From VXYL01 sp047518105 (GTDB lineage Bacteria > Pseudomonadota > Gammaproteobacteria > Pseudomonadales > Azotimanducaceae): DNA of 32,097 bases. The notes under the pieces are model-generated. The model had not been told where the DNA came from. It searched no databases and worked only from the letters and a program-made list of their open reading frames with translations. The position numbers and the translations under genes were made by a program. Every line of letters starts with the position of its first letter. The stretch's first letter is position 1. The stretch is taken from contig JAKZRQ010000121.1 of the NCBI GenBank assembly GCA_047518105.1, positions 1 to 32,097 of the forward strand. The letters are read 5' to 3'. Positions 14,507 through 22,075 of this stretch are shown here, piece after piece.

Positions 14507-15049
14507 GTGTCACGAATCGCCAACAACCCCGTCCGCGTTCCCGAGGGCGTCGAGGTCGCCGTGGAGTCGGGCGCGACGACGGTCGTCAAGGCGAAGGGCG
14601 CGAAGGGTTCCCTTGCCTTCAATGTCTCGCCGCAGGTCGAGGTCCGCCAGCAGGACGGCGTGATCGAGTTTGCGGCGCGCACCACCTCGCGCGCGTCCCG
14701 GGCGCTGGCCGGCACCACGCGTTCCCTGGTCAGCAATATGGTCGTCGGCGTGTCCGAGGGATTCGAGAAAAGGCTCCAGCTCCAGGGTGTCGGCTACCGT
14801 GCCCAGGCCCAGGGGCGCCGGTTGAACTTGCAACTCGGCTATTCGCACCCCATTGACTACGAGTTGCCGGAAGGAATCGACGTGCAGACGACCAGCCCGA
14901 CGGAGATCGTCGTCAAGGGCATCGACAAACAACTCGTGGGCCAGGTGTCTGCGGAGATTCGCGGGTTCCGTCCCCCAGAGCCGTACAAGGGCAAGGGCGT
15001 CCGCTATGCCGACGAGCGCGTGCGGCGCAAGGAAGGCAAGAAGAAGTGA
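14507..15049 (+). CDS. rplF: 50S ribosomal protein L6
   Basis: L6 lies near the sarcin-ricin loop and factor-binding site. The 180-residue sequence has SRIANNPVRVPEGVEV, ALAGTTRSLVSNMVVGVSEG, LQLQGVGYRAQAQG and RGFRPPEPYKGKGVRYADER. It starts at GTG with a strong AGGAGGT eight bases upstream. Its stop overlaps the rplR start as TGATG. Confidence 0.97.
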   Translation: MSRIANNPVRVPEGVEVAVESGATTVVKAKGAKGSLAFNVSPQVEVRQQDGVIEFAARTTSRASRALAGTTRSLVSNMVVGVSEGFEKRLQLQGVGYRAQAQGRRLNLQLGYSHPIDYELPEGIDVQTTSPTEIVVKGIDKQLVGQVSAEIRGFRPPEPYKGKGVRYADERVRRKEGKKK

Positions 15050-15435
15050 TGGCAGGCAAGCAACTGTCCAGCAGGCAGGCGGGGAACCGAAAGGCCAACC
15101 GCCTGAAGCGTGCCAAGAGGGCGCGGATGAAGATCCGCGAACTCGAGGCGCTGCGGTTGACCGTGCACCGCACGCCGCGGCACATCTACGCCCAGGTGAT
15201 CCAGGGCGAACGCGGCCGCGACCGTGTGCTGGCGCAGGCGTCCACCTTGGACAAGTCGCTCCGCAACGGGGCGTCGGGAAATGTCGCTGCCGCCTCGGCA
15301 GTGGGACAATTGATCGCCGAGCGGGCGATTGGTGCTGGCATTCGGACCGTCGCGTTTGATCGTTCCGGCTACAAGTACCACGGACGCGTGAAGGCTCTCG
15401 CCGAGGCGGCGCGTGCCGGCGGTTTGGAATTCTAG
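15049..15435 (+). CDS. rplR: 50S ribosomal protein L18
   Basis: L18 is a 5S rRNA-binding protein of the central protuberance. The product has KIRELEALRLTVHRTPRHIY, AQVIQGERGRDRVLAQAST, then FDRSGYKYHGRVKALAEAAR and a C-terminal GLEF. ATG 15049 is favoured because it overlaps the rplF stop by one base (TGATG); GTG 15046 would add one residue. AAGGAAGG lies 9-12 bases upstream. The 128-residue length is about ten more than E. coli, from a basic N-terminus. Confidence 0.97.
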   Translation: MAGKQLSSRQAGNRKANRLKRAKRARMKIRELEALRLTVHRTPRHIYAQVIQGERGRDRVLAQASTLDKSLRNGASGNVAAASAVGQLIAERAIGAGIRTVAFDRSGYKYHGRVKALAEAARAGGLEF

Positions 15436-15448
15436 GACGGGTTGATCC

Positions 15449-15952
15449 ATGGCGTATTCGGAAACCATAGAAGAAGAGGGCCTGGTCGAGAAGGTCATCG
15501 ACGTCAACTTTGTCGTCAAGGTGGTCAAGGGCGGGCGTCAGCGCGGCGTCACGGCGCTCGTGGTCGTCGGCGACACCGAAGGTCGCGTGGGCTTCGGTCG
15601 CGGCAAGGCGCGGGAGACGCCGATGGCGATCCAGAAGGCCAACGAGGCCGCCAGGCGGAACATGGTGGATGTCGAATTGAACGGCACGACGATCTGGTAT
15701 CCCGTGAAGGCGAGTTTCGGCGCATCGACCGTCTACCTGCAACCGGCGTCCGAGGGTACCGGCATCATCGCGGGCGAGAGGATGCGCGCGGTTCTCGAAT
15801 GCGCGGGAGTCAAGAACGTGCTCACCAAATGCTACGGCTCCACCAACCGCGTGAACGTGGTGACCGCCACCTTCCGTGCGCTCGTCAGTATGCGCTCGCC
15901 GCAGATGATCGCCGCGAAGCGCGGCATGACCGTGGACCGGATGACGGCCTGA
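15449..15952 (+). CDS. rpsE: 30S ribosomal protein S5
   Basis: S5 works with S4 and S12 in decoding fidelity and the mRNA entry site. The 167 residues show EKVIDVNFVVKVVKGGRQRG, GRVGFGRGKARETPMAIQKA, LQPASEGTGIIAGERMRAVL and the C-terminal SPQMIAAKRGMTVD. The beta-hairpin at KGGRQRGVTALVVVGD departs from the E. coli KGGRIFSFTAL sequence, near sites where spectinomycin-resistance changes occur. Whether this alters drug sensitivity is not known. Confidence 0.97.
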   Translation: MAYSETIEEEGLVEKVIDVNFVVKVVKGGRQRGVTALVVVGDTEGRVGFGRGKARETPMAIQKANEAARRNMVDVELNGTTIWYPVKASFGASTVYLQPASEGTGIIAGERMRAVLECAGVKNVLTKCYGSTNRVNVVTATFRALVSMRSPQMIAAKRGMTVDRMTA

Positions 15953-15997
15953 CGGGCCGCAGTGTCGAGGGCGAGTCGAGGGCGATAGGAGTCACGC

Positions 15998-16213
15998 ATG
16001 GCGAACAATACCGTCAAGGTCAAGCTCGTGAAGTCGCCGCTCGGCCGACTGCCGAGGCACCGGGCGTGCGTCGCGGGCCTTGGGCTCCGAGGCATCGGCT
16101 CGGTCAGCGAACTCGAGGACACGCCGGCGGTGCGGGGCATGGTGAACAAGGTCGCCTACCTGCTCGAGGTAGACGGCGGGACGGGCCAGGTGGAACAGGT
16201 GGACGAGGAATGA
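15998..16213 (+). CDS. rpmD: 50S ribosomal protein L30
   Basis: L30 is a small accessory 50S protein. The core VKVKLVKSPLGRLPRHRACV and LGLRGIGSVSELEDTPAVRG ending near VNKVAYLLEV is typical. Beyond it are about ten acidic residues absent from the 59-residue E. coli protein, for 71 in total. AGGAG six bases before the ATG is good. The stop overlaps the rplO start as ATGA. Confidence 0.95.
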   Translation: MANNTVKVKLVKSPLGRLPRHRACVAGLGLRGIGSVSELEDTPAVRGMVNKVAYLLEVDGGTGQVEQVDEE

Positions 16214-16656
16214 AAGCGCGTTTGAATACCCTCGCTCCGGCGCCGGGCAGCAAACAGACGAAGAAGCGCGTCGGGCGCGGCATCTCGGCTGGCGGCGGCA
16301 AGACGGCGGGCCGAGGACACAAGGGTCAACTGTCGCGTTCCGGCGGCAACTTGCGGCCGGGTTTCGAAGGCGGCCAACTGCCGCTGCAGAAACGCTTGCC
16401 GGCGTTCGGCTTCCGGTCCCGTATTGGGGCCAAGACGGCGGAGGTGCGCACGTCCGAACTGGTCCGCGCAGCCGCACGTGCCGACGGCATTGTCGACCTC
16501 GATGGTCTCAAGGCGGCCAACGTGATTCCGAAGAACGCCGCGCGGGCGCGGGTGTTTCGTTCCGGCGCGGTGCACGGCGTCGTCACCGTCAGAGGTTTGG
16601 CAGTGACCAAGGGCGCGCGGACGATGATCGAGAAGGCTGGAGGCCGGGTCGAATAA
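16210..16656 (+). CDS. rplO: 50S ribosomal protein L15
   Basis: L15 is a late-assembly 50S protein. The 148-residue product begins MKARLNTLAPAPGSKQTKKR and contains RVGRGISAGGGKTAGRGHKG, GFEGGQLPLQKRLPAFGF and VTVRGLAVTKGARTMIEKAG. The ATG overlaps the rpmD stop. The stop TAA shares its last base with the secY ATG, so all three genes are tightly coupled. The open frame continues far upstream, but that part overlaps rpsE and is not real. Confidence 0.97.
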   Translation: MKARLNTLAPAPGSKQTKKRVGRGISAGGGKTAGRGHKGQLSRSGGNLRPGFEGGQLPLQKRLPAFGFRSRIGAKTAEVRTSELVRAAARADGIVDLDGLKAANVIPKNAARARVFRSGAVHGVVTVRGLAVTKGARTMIEKAGGRVE

Positions 16657-18029
16657 TGGCTGTTGCGGCACCCACATTGGCGGGCCGAGGCGGCGGACTG
16701 ACGGAACTGCGCCAGCGTCTGCTGTTCGTGCTGTTCGCGCTTCTGATCTACCGGATCGGCACGCACATTCCGGTGCCGGGCATCAATCCCGATCAGTTGC
16801 GCAACCTGTTCGATGCCAACCAGGGCGGCATCCTCGATGTGTTCAACATGTTCTCCGGGGGCGCCCTGGAGCGGATGAGCATTCTCGCCCTGGGCGTCAT
16901 GCCATACATCACCTCCAGCATCATCATGAACTTGCTGACGATGATGTATCCGACCCTGAACCAGCTTCGCAAGGAGGGCCAGGCGGGACGGCGCAAGATT
17001 ACCAAGTACACCCGCTACGGCACCTTGTTGATCGCCTGCATCCAAGGCACGGCATTGACCGGTACGCTTGCCGGCCAGGGATTGGCGTTCAATCCCGGGT
17101 GGGAGTTCTACCTCGCCGCTATCGTGACCCTGGTGACCGGGGCGTTGTTCATGATGTGGCTCGGCGAGCAGATCAACGAACGCGGCGTCGGCAACGGCAT
17201 CTCGCTGTTGATCTTCTCCGGCATCGTTTCCGGCTTTCCGGGCGCCGTCGGTCAGTCCATCGAGGCGGCCCGGCAAGGCGACATCAACATTGTGGCCTTG
17301 CTGGCGGTGGCTGCGGTCGGCATCGCCATCGTTGGTTTCGTGGTCTTCGTCGAGAGCGGCCAGCGACGCATCAACGTGAACTACGCGAAGCGCCAGCACG
17401 GACGCCGGATGGTCCAGCCGCAAAGCCATCCGTTGCCATTCAAGATCAACATGGCCGGCGTGATTCCGGCGATTTTCGCCTCCAGCCTGCTGTTGGCGCC
17501 CGCATCCATGGCGCAGTGGTTCGGACAGGCGCCCAACATGTCCTGGCTCCAGGACATCGCGTTGGTCTTGTCGCCCGGGCAGCCGCTGTACATCCTGCTG
17601 TTCGCAGGCGGCATCATCTTCTTCAGTTTCTTCTACACGGCGCTCATGCGGGATCCCAAGGAGATCGCCGACGACCTGAAGCGGCAGGGAGCGTACATCC
17701 CGGGCATCCGGCCGGGGCGGCAGACCGCCGACTATCTGGACGAGGTCATCACCCGGCTGACGTTTTTCGGTTCGATCTACGTTACCGTGGTTTGCCTGCT
17801 GCCCGAATTCATGGTGGTGTTCTTCAACGTCACCTTGCAGTTGGGGGGAACGGCACTGCTGATCGTGGTGGTCGTTTCCATGGACTTCATGTCGCAAGTG
17901 CAGGAACACATGATGTCGAGCCAGTACGCGAAGTTGATGGAGAAGTCCAACCTGCGGTCCTACGGTCGAGGAGCGCGCTCCGGCGGGCGCCGCAGCCGAA
18001 CCGGAAGTTCGCCGCGACGCGGCAAATAG
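16656..18029 (+). CDS. secY: Protein translocase subunit SecY
   Basis: SecY is the channel of the SecYEG translocon. The 457-residue protein has about ten hydrophobic segments. It starts with ELRQRLLFVLFALLIYRIGT and HIPVPGINPDQL, has the plug-region FNMFSGGALERMSILALGVM and YITSSIIMNLL, the cytoplasmic loop QRRINVNYAKRQHGRRM, and the conserved IPGIRPGRQTADYLDEVITR before TM9. The C-terminal tail (GRGARSGGRRSRTGSSPRRG) is unusually basic and about 15 residues longer than E. coli. Coupled to rplO by a one-base overlap. Confidence 0.98.
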   Translation: MAVAAPTLAGRGGGLTELRQRLLFVLFALLIYRIGTHIPVPGINPDQLRNLFDANQGGILDVFNMFSGGALERMSILALGVMPYITSSIIMNLLTMMYPTLNQLRKEGQAGRRKITKYTRYGTLLIACIQGTALTGTLAGQGLAFNPGWEFYLAAIVTLVTGALFMMWLGEQINERGVGNGISLLIFSGIVSGFPGAVGQSIEAARQGDINIVALLAVAAVGIAIVGFVVFVESGQRRINVNYAKRQHGRRMVQPQSHPLPFKINMAGVIPAIFASSLLLAPASMAQWFGQAPNMSWLQDIALVLSPGQPLYILLFAGGIIFFSFFYTALMRDPKEIADDLKRQGAYIPGIRPGRQTADYLDEVITRLTFFGSIYVTVVCLLPEFMVVFFNVTLQLGGTALLIVVVVSMDFMSQVQEHMMSSQYAKLMEKSNLRSYGRGARSGGRRSRTGSSPRRGK

Positions 18030-18048
18030 CACAAGTTGAGTTGGAACG

Positions 18049-18165
18049 ATGAAAGTCAGAGCATCCGTTAAGAAAATGTGCCGTAACTGCAAGGTGGTTC
18101 GGCGCAAGGGCGTGGTCCGGGTGATTTGCCGAACCGAGCCACGGCACAAGCAGCGCCAGGGTTGA
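18049..18165 (+). CDS. rpmJ: 50S ribosomal protein L36 (zinc-binding form)
   Basis: The 38-residue L36 begins MKVRASVKKMCRNCKVVRRK and ends HKQRQG. The zinc ligands CRNC (C11, C14), C27 and H33 are present, so this is the Cys-containing form. It lies 19 bases after secY, the normal position at the end of the spc group. A 131-base spacer to rpsM follows; it contains no clear promoter or recognisable S4-binding pseudoknot. Confidence 0.96.
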   Translation: MKVRASVKKMCRNCKVVRRKGVVRVICRTEPRHKQRQG

Positions 18166-18296
18166 TGGCATCCCTAGGGAAGCCGGCAAGAGCGTCGGGT
18201 ACCCCCAAGGGCCCAGTGGGAACAATAGGACATAGAGGACTTGGCGCGTCGGACGACGTTTCAATGTCTAGGCAAGACTAGCGAACAGGAGGCACA

Positions 18297-18653
18297 GTGG
18301 CACGAATCGCGGGTGTCAACATCCCGGACAACAAGCACGCGGGCATCTCGCTCACGTACATCTACGGCATCGGTCGGACCAGTGCACGCCATGTGTGCGA
18401 TGCGGCTGGGGTGAACCCGGACGCGCGCTTGCGCGAACTCGGCGAAGACCGGCTCGACGCGCTGCGCGCCGAGGTGGCGAAGATGACCATCGAAGGCGAC
18501 CTGCGGCGCGAGGTGCAGTTGAACATCAAGCGATTGATGGATCTCGGCTGCTACCGGGGCATACGGCACCGTCGCGGGCTGCCGGTCAACGGCCAGCGCA
18601 CGCACACGAACGCGCGTACGCGCAAGGGCCCGCCGCGGCTCATCCGGAAGTAG
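18297..18653 (+). CDS. rpsM: 30S ribosomal protein S13
   Basis: S13 bridges the 30S head to the 50S subunit and touches P-site tRNA. The 118-residue product reads ARIAGVNIPDNKHAGISLTY, YGIGRTSARHVCDAAGV, MDLGCYRGIRHRRGLPVNGQ and ends RTRKGPPRLIRK. It starts at GTG with AGGAGG four bases before it. It is the first gene of the alpha group. In E. coli S4 represses translation here, but I see no direct evidence of that. Confidence 0.97.
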   Translation: MARIAGVNIPDNKHAGISLTYIYGIGRTSARHVCDAAGVNPDARLRELGEDRLDALRAEVAKMTIEGDLRREVQLNIKRLMDLGCYRGIRHRRGLPVNGQRTHTNARTRKGPPRLIRK

Positions 18654-18672
18654 CCGCGAGACAAGGATATTC

Positions 18673-19065
18673 ATGGCTGAACCAAGTACAACGACTCGCA
18701 AAAAGGGCCGGCGCATCGTCATCGACGGGGTGGCTCACGTGCATGCGTCCTTCAACAATACGATCATCACCATCACCGACCGCCAGGGCAACGCGTTATG
18801 CTGGGCGACGGCTGGCGGCTCGGGCTACCGCGGATCGCGCAAGAGTACGCCGTTCGCCGCGCAAGTCGCGTCCGAGCGGGCGGCCACGAGCGCAATCGAG
18901 CAATACGGCATGAAGAGCGTGGACGTCTACGTGAAGGGCCCCGGCTCGGGCCGGGAATCGGCCGTGCGGGCAATGAACGCCGCAGGGCTCAAGATCAACA
19001 GCATCTCGGACGTGACGCCCATCCCGCACAACGGATGCCGGCCACCGAAGAGACGACGGGTCTAA
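18673..19065 (+). CDS. rpsK: 30S ribosomal protein S11
   Basis: S11 forms the 30S platform around the mRNA exit. The 130 residues include GVAHVHASFNNTIITITDRQ, GNALCWATAGGSGYRGSRKS, PFAAQVASERAA and SISDVTPIPHNGCRPPKRRR. The HNGC segment is the isoaspartate-forming site known in E. coli S11. AAGGAT precedes the ATG. Spacing to rpsM is 19 bases and to rpsD two. Confidence 0.98.
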   Translation: MAEPSTTTRKKGRRIVIDGVAHVHASFNNTIITITDRQGNALCWATAGGSGYRGSRKSTPFAAQVASERAATSAIEQYGMKSVDVYVKGPGSGRESAVRAMNAAGLKINSISDVTPIPHNGCRPPKRRRV

Positions 19066-19067
19066 TC

Positions 19068-19691
19068 ATGGCAAGATACCTAGGACCAAAACTCAAGCTT
19101 TGCCGCCGCGAAGGGACGGATCTGTTGCTGAAGAGCGGCGTCCGTCCGCTGGATTCGAAGTGCCGGGCCGATACCATCCCCGGCCAGCACGGGTCTGCCC
19201 GCCGCCAGAAGGTCGGGGACTTCGCCGTGCAGTTGCGCGAGAAGCAGAAAGTCCGCCGCTTCTACGGCGTGCTGGAAAAGCAGTTCCGCACCTACTACAA
19301 GAAGGCGGACCGGCAAAAAGGCGCGACCGGCGAGAACCTGCTGCGCATCCTGGAACGCCGGCTGGACAACGTTGTCTACCGCATGGGATACGGTTGCACC
19401 CGGGCGGAAAGCCGGCAACTCGTCTCGCACCGGGCCATTGCCGTCAACGACCGGATCGTAAACATCCCGTCCTACCAGGTGACGCCCGAGGACGCGGTGG
19501 AGGTGCGGGAATCCAAAAGAGGACAACTCAGAATTCGCCAAGCGCTGGACTTGGCAAGCCAACGCAGCGCGGTGGAATGGATCGACGTCGATCCCGAAAA
19601 GATGGAAGGCGTCTACAAACGCGACCCGGATCGGGCGGAGCTGCCGAACGAGATCAACGAGAACTTGATCGTCGAGTTGTATTCCAAGTGA
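19068..19691 (+). CDS. rpsD: 30S ribosomal protein S4
   Basis: S4 initiates 30S assembly and binds the alpha-operon leader in E. coli. The 207-residue protein begins MARYLGPKLKLCRREGTDLL. It has RRQKVGDFAVQLREKQKVRR, GENLLRILERRLDNVVYRMG and an S4 RNA-binding domain with SRQLVSHRAIAVNDRIVNIP. Only two N-terminal cysteines (C12, C31) remain, so the classical four-Cys zinc site is incomplete. The frame is open upstream of ATG 19068, but that part overlaps rpsK and is not coding. Confidence 0.97.
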   Translation: MARYLGPKLKLCRREGTDLLLKSGVRPLDSKCRADTIPGQHGSARRQKVGDFAVQLREKQKVRRFYGVLEKQFRTYYKKADRQKGATGENLLRILERRLDNVVYRMGYGCTRAESRQLVSHRAIAVNDRIVNIPSYQVTPEDAVEVRESKRGQLRIRQALDLASQRSAVEWIDVDPEKMEGVYKRDPDRAELPNEINENLIVELYSK

Positions 19692-19720
19692 TCGGTACAT
19701 TGTCACATCGGAGGAATTGA

Positions 19721-20704
19721 ATGCCACAGTCGGCAACTGATTTTCTGACCCCGCAGCGCATCGACGTCGATGAAGTGAGCGACACCCACGCACGGGTAAC
19801 ATTGGAGCCGCTTGAGCGCGGTTTCGGCCACACGCTCGGCAACACGTTGAGGCGAGTCCTGCTGTCTTCCATGCCTGGCGCCGCCATCACGGAAGTCCAG
19901 ATTGCGGGGGTCGAACACGAGTACACCGCCATGGACGGTGTGCAGGAAGACGTCATCGACATCCTGCTGAACCTCAAGGGCGTCGCCGTATGCCTGCACA
20001 GCGGCGAATCGGCGAACATCCGCCTGTCGCGCGAAGGGGCCGGCGAAGTGACGGCCGGGGACTTCCAGCTCACCGCAGATGTAGAAGTCGCGAATCCGGA
20101 GCACGTCATCTGCACGCTGAACGAGAAGGGGCGCATCGAGCTGGAGGCGAAGGTCACTAGCGGCCGCGGCTATGAGCCGGTCGACTACAGCCGCGAGGAG
20201 GAGGAATCCCGTCCCATCGGCATGCTGCGTCTGGATGCCAGCTACAGTCCCATGCGGCGGGTCGCGTACTCCGTGGAGAGCGCCCGGGTGGAGCAGCGCA
20301 CGGACCTGGACAAGCTGATTCTCGATATCGAGTCCAACGGCACGATCAATCCGGAACAGGCCATTCGCCGCGCCGCCACGATTCTGCAACAGCAGTTGGC
20401 GGTGTTCGTCGACTTCGACAAGGAAGGCGAGGCCATCGTCGAGGAGAAGCAGGAAGAGGTCGATCCGATCCTGCTGCGCCCGGTCGACGATCTGGAACTC
20501 ACCGTGCGGTCGGCCAATTGCCTCAAGGCGGAGCACATCTACTATATCGGCGATCTGATTCAACGCTCGGAAGTGGAGTTGTTGAAGACGCCGAATCTCG
20601 GCAAGAAGTCGTTGACCGAGATCAAGGACGTCCTCGCGTCGCGCGGACTGAGTCTTGGCATGCGCCTCGAAAAGTGGCCCCCGGCGAGTTTGCGCGACGG
20701 TTGA
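19721..20704 (+). CDS. rpoA: DNA-directed RNA polymerase subunit alpha
   Basis: The alpha dimer scaffolds RNA polymerase assembly, and its C-terminal domain reads UP elements and activators. The 327 residues split into an N-terminal domain (VTLEPLERGFGHTLGNTLRR, LLSSMPGAAITEVQIAGVEH), an acidic linker and a C-terminal domain with DDLELTVRSANCLKAEHIYY and LGKKSLTEIKDVLASRGLSL. The R/N/C of VRSANCLKAE match the E. coli DNA-contact residues. GGAGGA is well placed before the ATG. It is the expected next-to-last gene of the alpha group. Confidence 0.98.
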   Translation: MPQSATDFLTPQRIDVDEVSDTHARVTLEPLERGFGHTLGNTLRRVLLSSMPGAAITEVQIAGVEHEYTAMDGVQEDVIDILLNLKGVAVCLHSGESANIRLSREGAGEVTAGDFQLTADVEVANPEHVICTLNEKGRIELEAKVTSGRGYEPVDYSREEEESRPIGMLRLDASYSPMRRVAYSVESARVEQRTDLDKLILDIESNGTINPEQAIRRAATILQQQLAVFVDFDKEGEAIVEEKQEEVDPILLRPVDDLELTVRSANCLKAEHIYYIGDLIQRSEVELLKTPNLGKKSLTEIKDVLASRGLSLGMRLEKWPPASLRDG

Positions 20705-20804
20705 CGGCGCACGCGCCGGTGCCGCTCGGCAACTGCGGGCGGCGTTGTCGTTTGGGGTCTATGAAGGTTGGAAGATCGAAGGATGAAGGAAGCAGGGTTC
20801 CGCC

Positions 20805-21209
20805 GTGAGACATAGAAAGAGCGGTCGCCGACTGAACCGCACCAGCTCCCACCGCAAGGCCATGTTTGCGAACATGGCCGTGTCGCTGATCGAGCACGAG
20901 ATCATCAAGACCACGGTACCCAAGGCGAAGGAACTGCGCAGGGTCGCGGAGCCGTTGATCACCTTGGCAAAAGACGACAGCGTCGCCAACCGTCGGCTTG
21001 CGTTCAGCCGACTACGCAGCAAGGCGGCCGTCGGCAAGTTGTTCGTGGAACTCGGACCGCGCTACGAAAAGCGCCCTGGCGGCTACACCCGCATCATCAA
21101 GGCTGGCTTTCGCCACGGCGATGCCGCACCGGTGGCGTACATCGAGTTGGTCGACCGCGTCATGGAAGAGGACGACGGCGAGGATCCCGAAGAAGACCCG
21201 CCTCGCTAA
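20805..21209 (+). CDS. rplQ: 50S ribosomal protein L17
   Basis: L17 lies near the tunnel exit. The 134-residue product begins MRHRKSGRRLNRTSSHRKAM, followed by FANMAVSLIEHEIIKTTVPK and AKELRRVAEPLITLAK, with GGYTRIIKAGFRHGDAAPVA near the end. The last 15 residues are strongly acidic (EEDDGEDPEEDPP), a modest extension. The start is GTG; GGAAG lies upstream. It ends the superoperon and converges on lipB. Confidence 0.97.
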   Translation: MRHRKSGRRLNRTSSHRKAMFANMAVSLIEHEIIKTTVPKAKELRRVAEPLITLAKDDSVANRRLAFSRLRSKAAVGKLFVELGPRYEKRPGGYTRIIKAGFRHGDAAPVAYIELVDRVMEEDDGEDPEEDPPR

Positions 21210-21212
21210 CGC

Positions 21213-21310
21213 GACGGCGCCGCGCTTCACGAGGCGTTTCGAGCATGCGCGCCCTGACGGGCGCGTCAAAAGAGTGCTTGCGCACTCTCCGCGCGTGCGG
21301 CGCGCGCTAG
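21213..21310. repeat. Rearranged hairpin repeat, copy C (rplQ-lipB spacer)
   Basis: This convergent spacer contains CGCGCCC-TGAC-GGGCGCG (21248-21265), the reverse complement of the CGCGCCC-GTCA-GGGCGCG module of copy B. It also contains AGAGTGC-TTGC-GCACTCT (21271-21288), the reverse of a GCAA-loop hairpin, and ends TGCGGCGCGCGCTAG, close to the right end of copy A. The rsfS-type motif core lies at 21220-21231. The modules match copies A and B but the order and orientation differ. This suggests a scrambled or composite member of the family. Confidence 0.65.
21267..21288 (-). terminator. Weak terminator-like hairpin downstream of lipB
   Basis: Read on the minus strand, AGAGTGC-GCAA-GCACTCT is followed at once by TTTTG (the last T of the stem included). 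That gives a 7-bp stem and only a short U run. It lies about 90 bases past the lipB stop and belongs to repeat copy C. It could end the lipB-side transcript weakly. No comparable structure with a U-tract serves the plus-strand rplQ side; GGGGA-TAGC-TCCCC at 21314-21327 lacks one. Confidence 0.35.
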
Positions 21311-21375
21311 CCCGGGGATAGCTCCCCAGTCGTTCACAATGCAGAGAGAATGTCGGGTCGCATCGGGCCCATCGC

Positions 21376-22044
21376 TCAGGACAAGTAGGCGCTCAAGCTT
21401 GCCGGTCGCGAAACGACTCGGTCGAAACCGTAGTGGCGGACGATCTCGTCGATCAAACGACGCGTCACTTCGGCCACGGAACAGGTGCCGGCGAGCGCCG
21501 CCATGGTGGTGACGCCGGTACCGGCCAAGCCGCAGGCAACGATGCGCGCATAGGGCGCGAGATCCATGTCCACATTGAGACTGAGGCCGTGGTAGCTGTA
21601 TCCGCGGCGAACGCGCAGGCCCAGCGCGCCGATCTTGTCGCCGTCGACATAGACGCCGGGGGCGTCCGGCCGCGTTCGGCCGGCGATGCCGTACGAATCG
21701 AGTACGGCGATCAAGCTTTGCTCGATGCCGCGCACCAAGGTCCGCACCGTCAGGCCGAGCCGATGCAGGTCGAACATCAGGTAACCCACGAGCTGCCCAG
21801 GGCCGTGGAAGGTGACTTGGCCTCCTCGGTCGCTCTGCACCACCGGAATGTCGCCGGGAGTGAGCAGGTACTCGGCTTTCCCGGCTTGGCCCTGGGTGAA
21901 TACCGGCGCATGCTCGGTAAGCCAAAATTCGTCCGTGGTCGCCTCCGAACGACCGTCGGTAAAGGTGCGCATCGCCTCGAACACCGTCTCGTAGACGGTG
22001 TCCAGACCGAGATGCCTGGCGACGAGATCGGTCACCGTTGCCAA
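21376..22044 (-). CDS. lipB: Octanoyl-[acyl carrier protein]:protein N-octanoyltransferase (lipoate biosynthesis)
   Basis: LipB moves octanoate from ACP to the lipoyl domains of dehydrogenase complexes, the first step of lipoate synthesis; LipA then inserts sulfur. The 222-residue product has RGGQVTFHGPGQLVGY (73-88), the catalytic lysine in DKIGALGLRV (K137), SYHGLSLNV and the catalytic cysteine in IVACGLAGTGVTTM (C171). The start is TTG, about 30 bases after the dacA stop. No better start is in frame. lipA and ybeD, frequent neighbours, are absent. It is the last gene of the minus-strand cluster. Confidence 0.95.
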   Translation of the reverse strand: MATVTDLVARHLGLDTVYETVFEAMRTFTDGRSEATTDEFWLTEHAPVFTQGQAGKAEYLLTPGDIPVVQSDRGGQVTFHGPGQLVGYLMFDLHRLGLTVRTLVRGIEQSLIAVLDSYGIAGRTRPDAPGVYVDGDKIGALGLRVRRGYSYHGLSLNVDMDLAPYARIVACGLAGTGVTTMAALAGTCSVAEVTRRLIDEIVRHYGFDRVVSRPASLSAYLS

Positions 22045-22075
22045 GCTGCACGCGGTGCCACACGGATATCTCGGA

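Noticed and set aside
16326..18149. 607-codon minus-strand open frame opposite rplO and secY
   Set aside because: It shadows two certain genes; its composition is low-complexity and it has no ribosome site or family resemblance.
18166..18296. Separate alpha-operon promoter and S4-binding pseudoknot
   Set aside because: No -35/-10 pair with acceptable spacing and no convincing pseudoknot could be found by eye.
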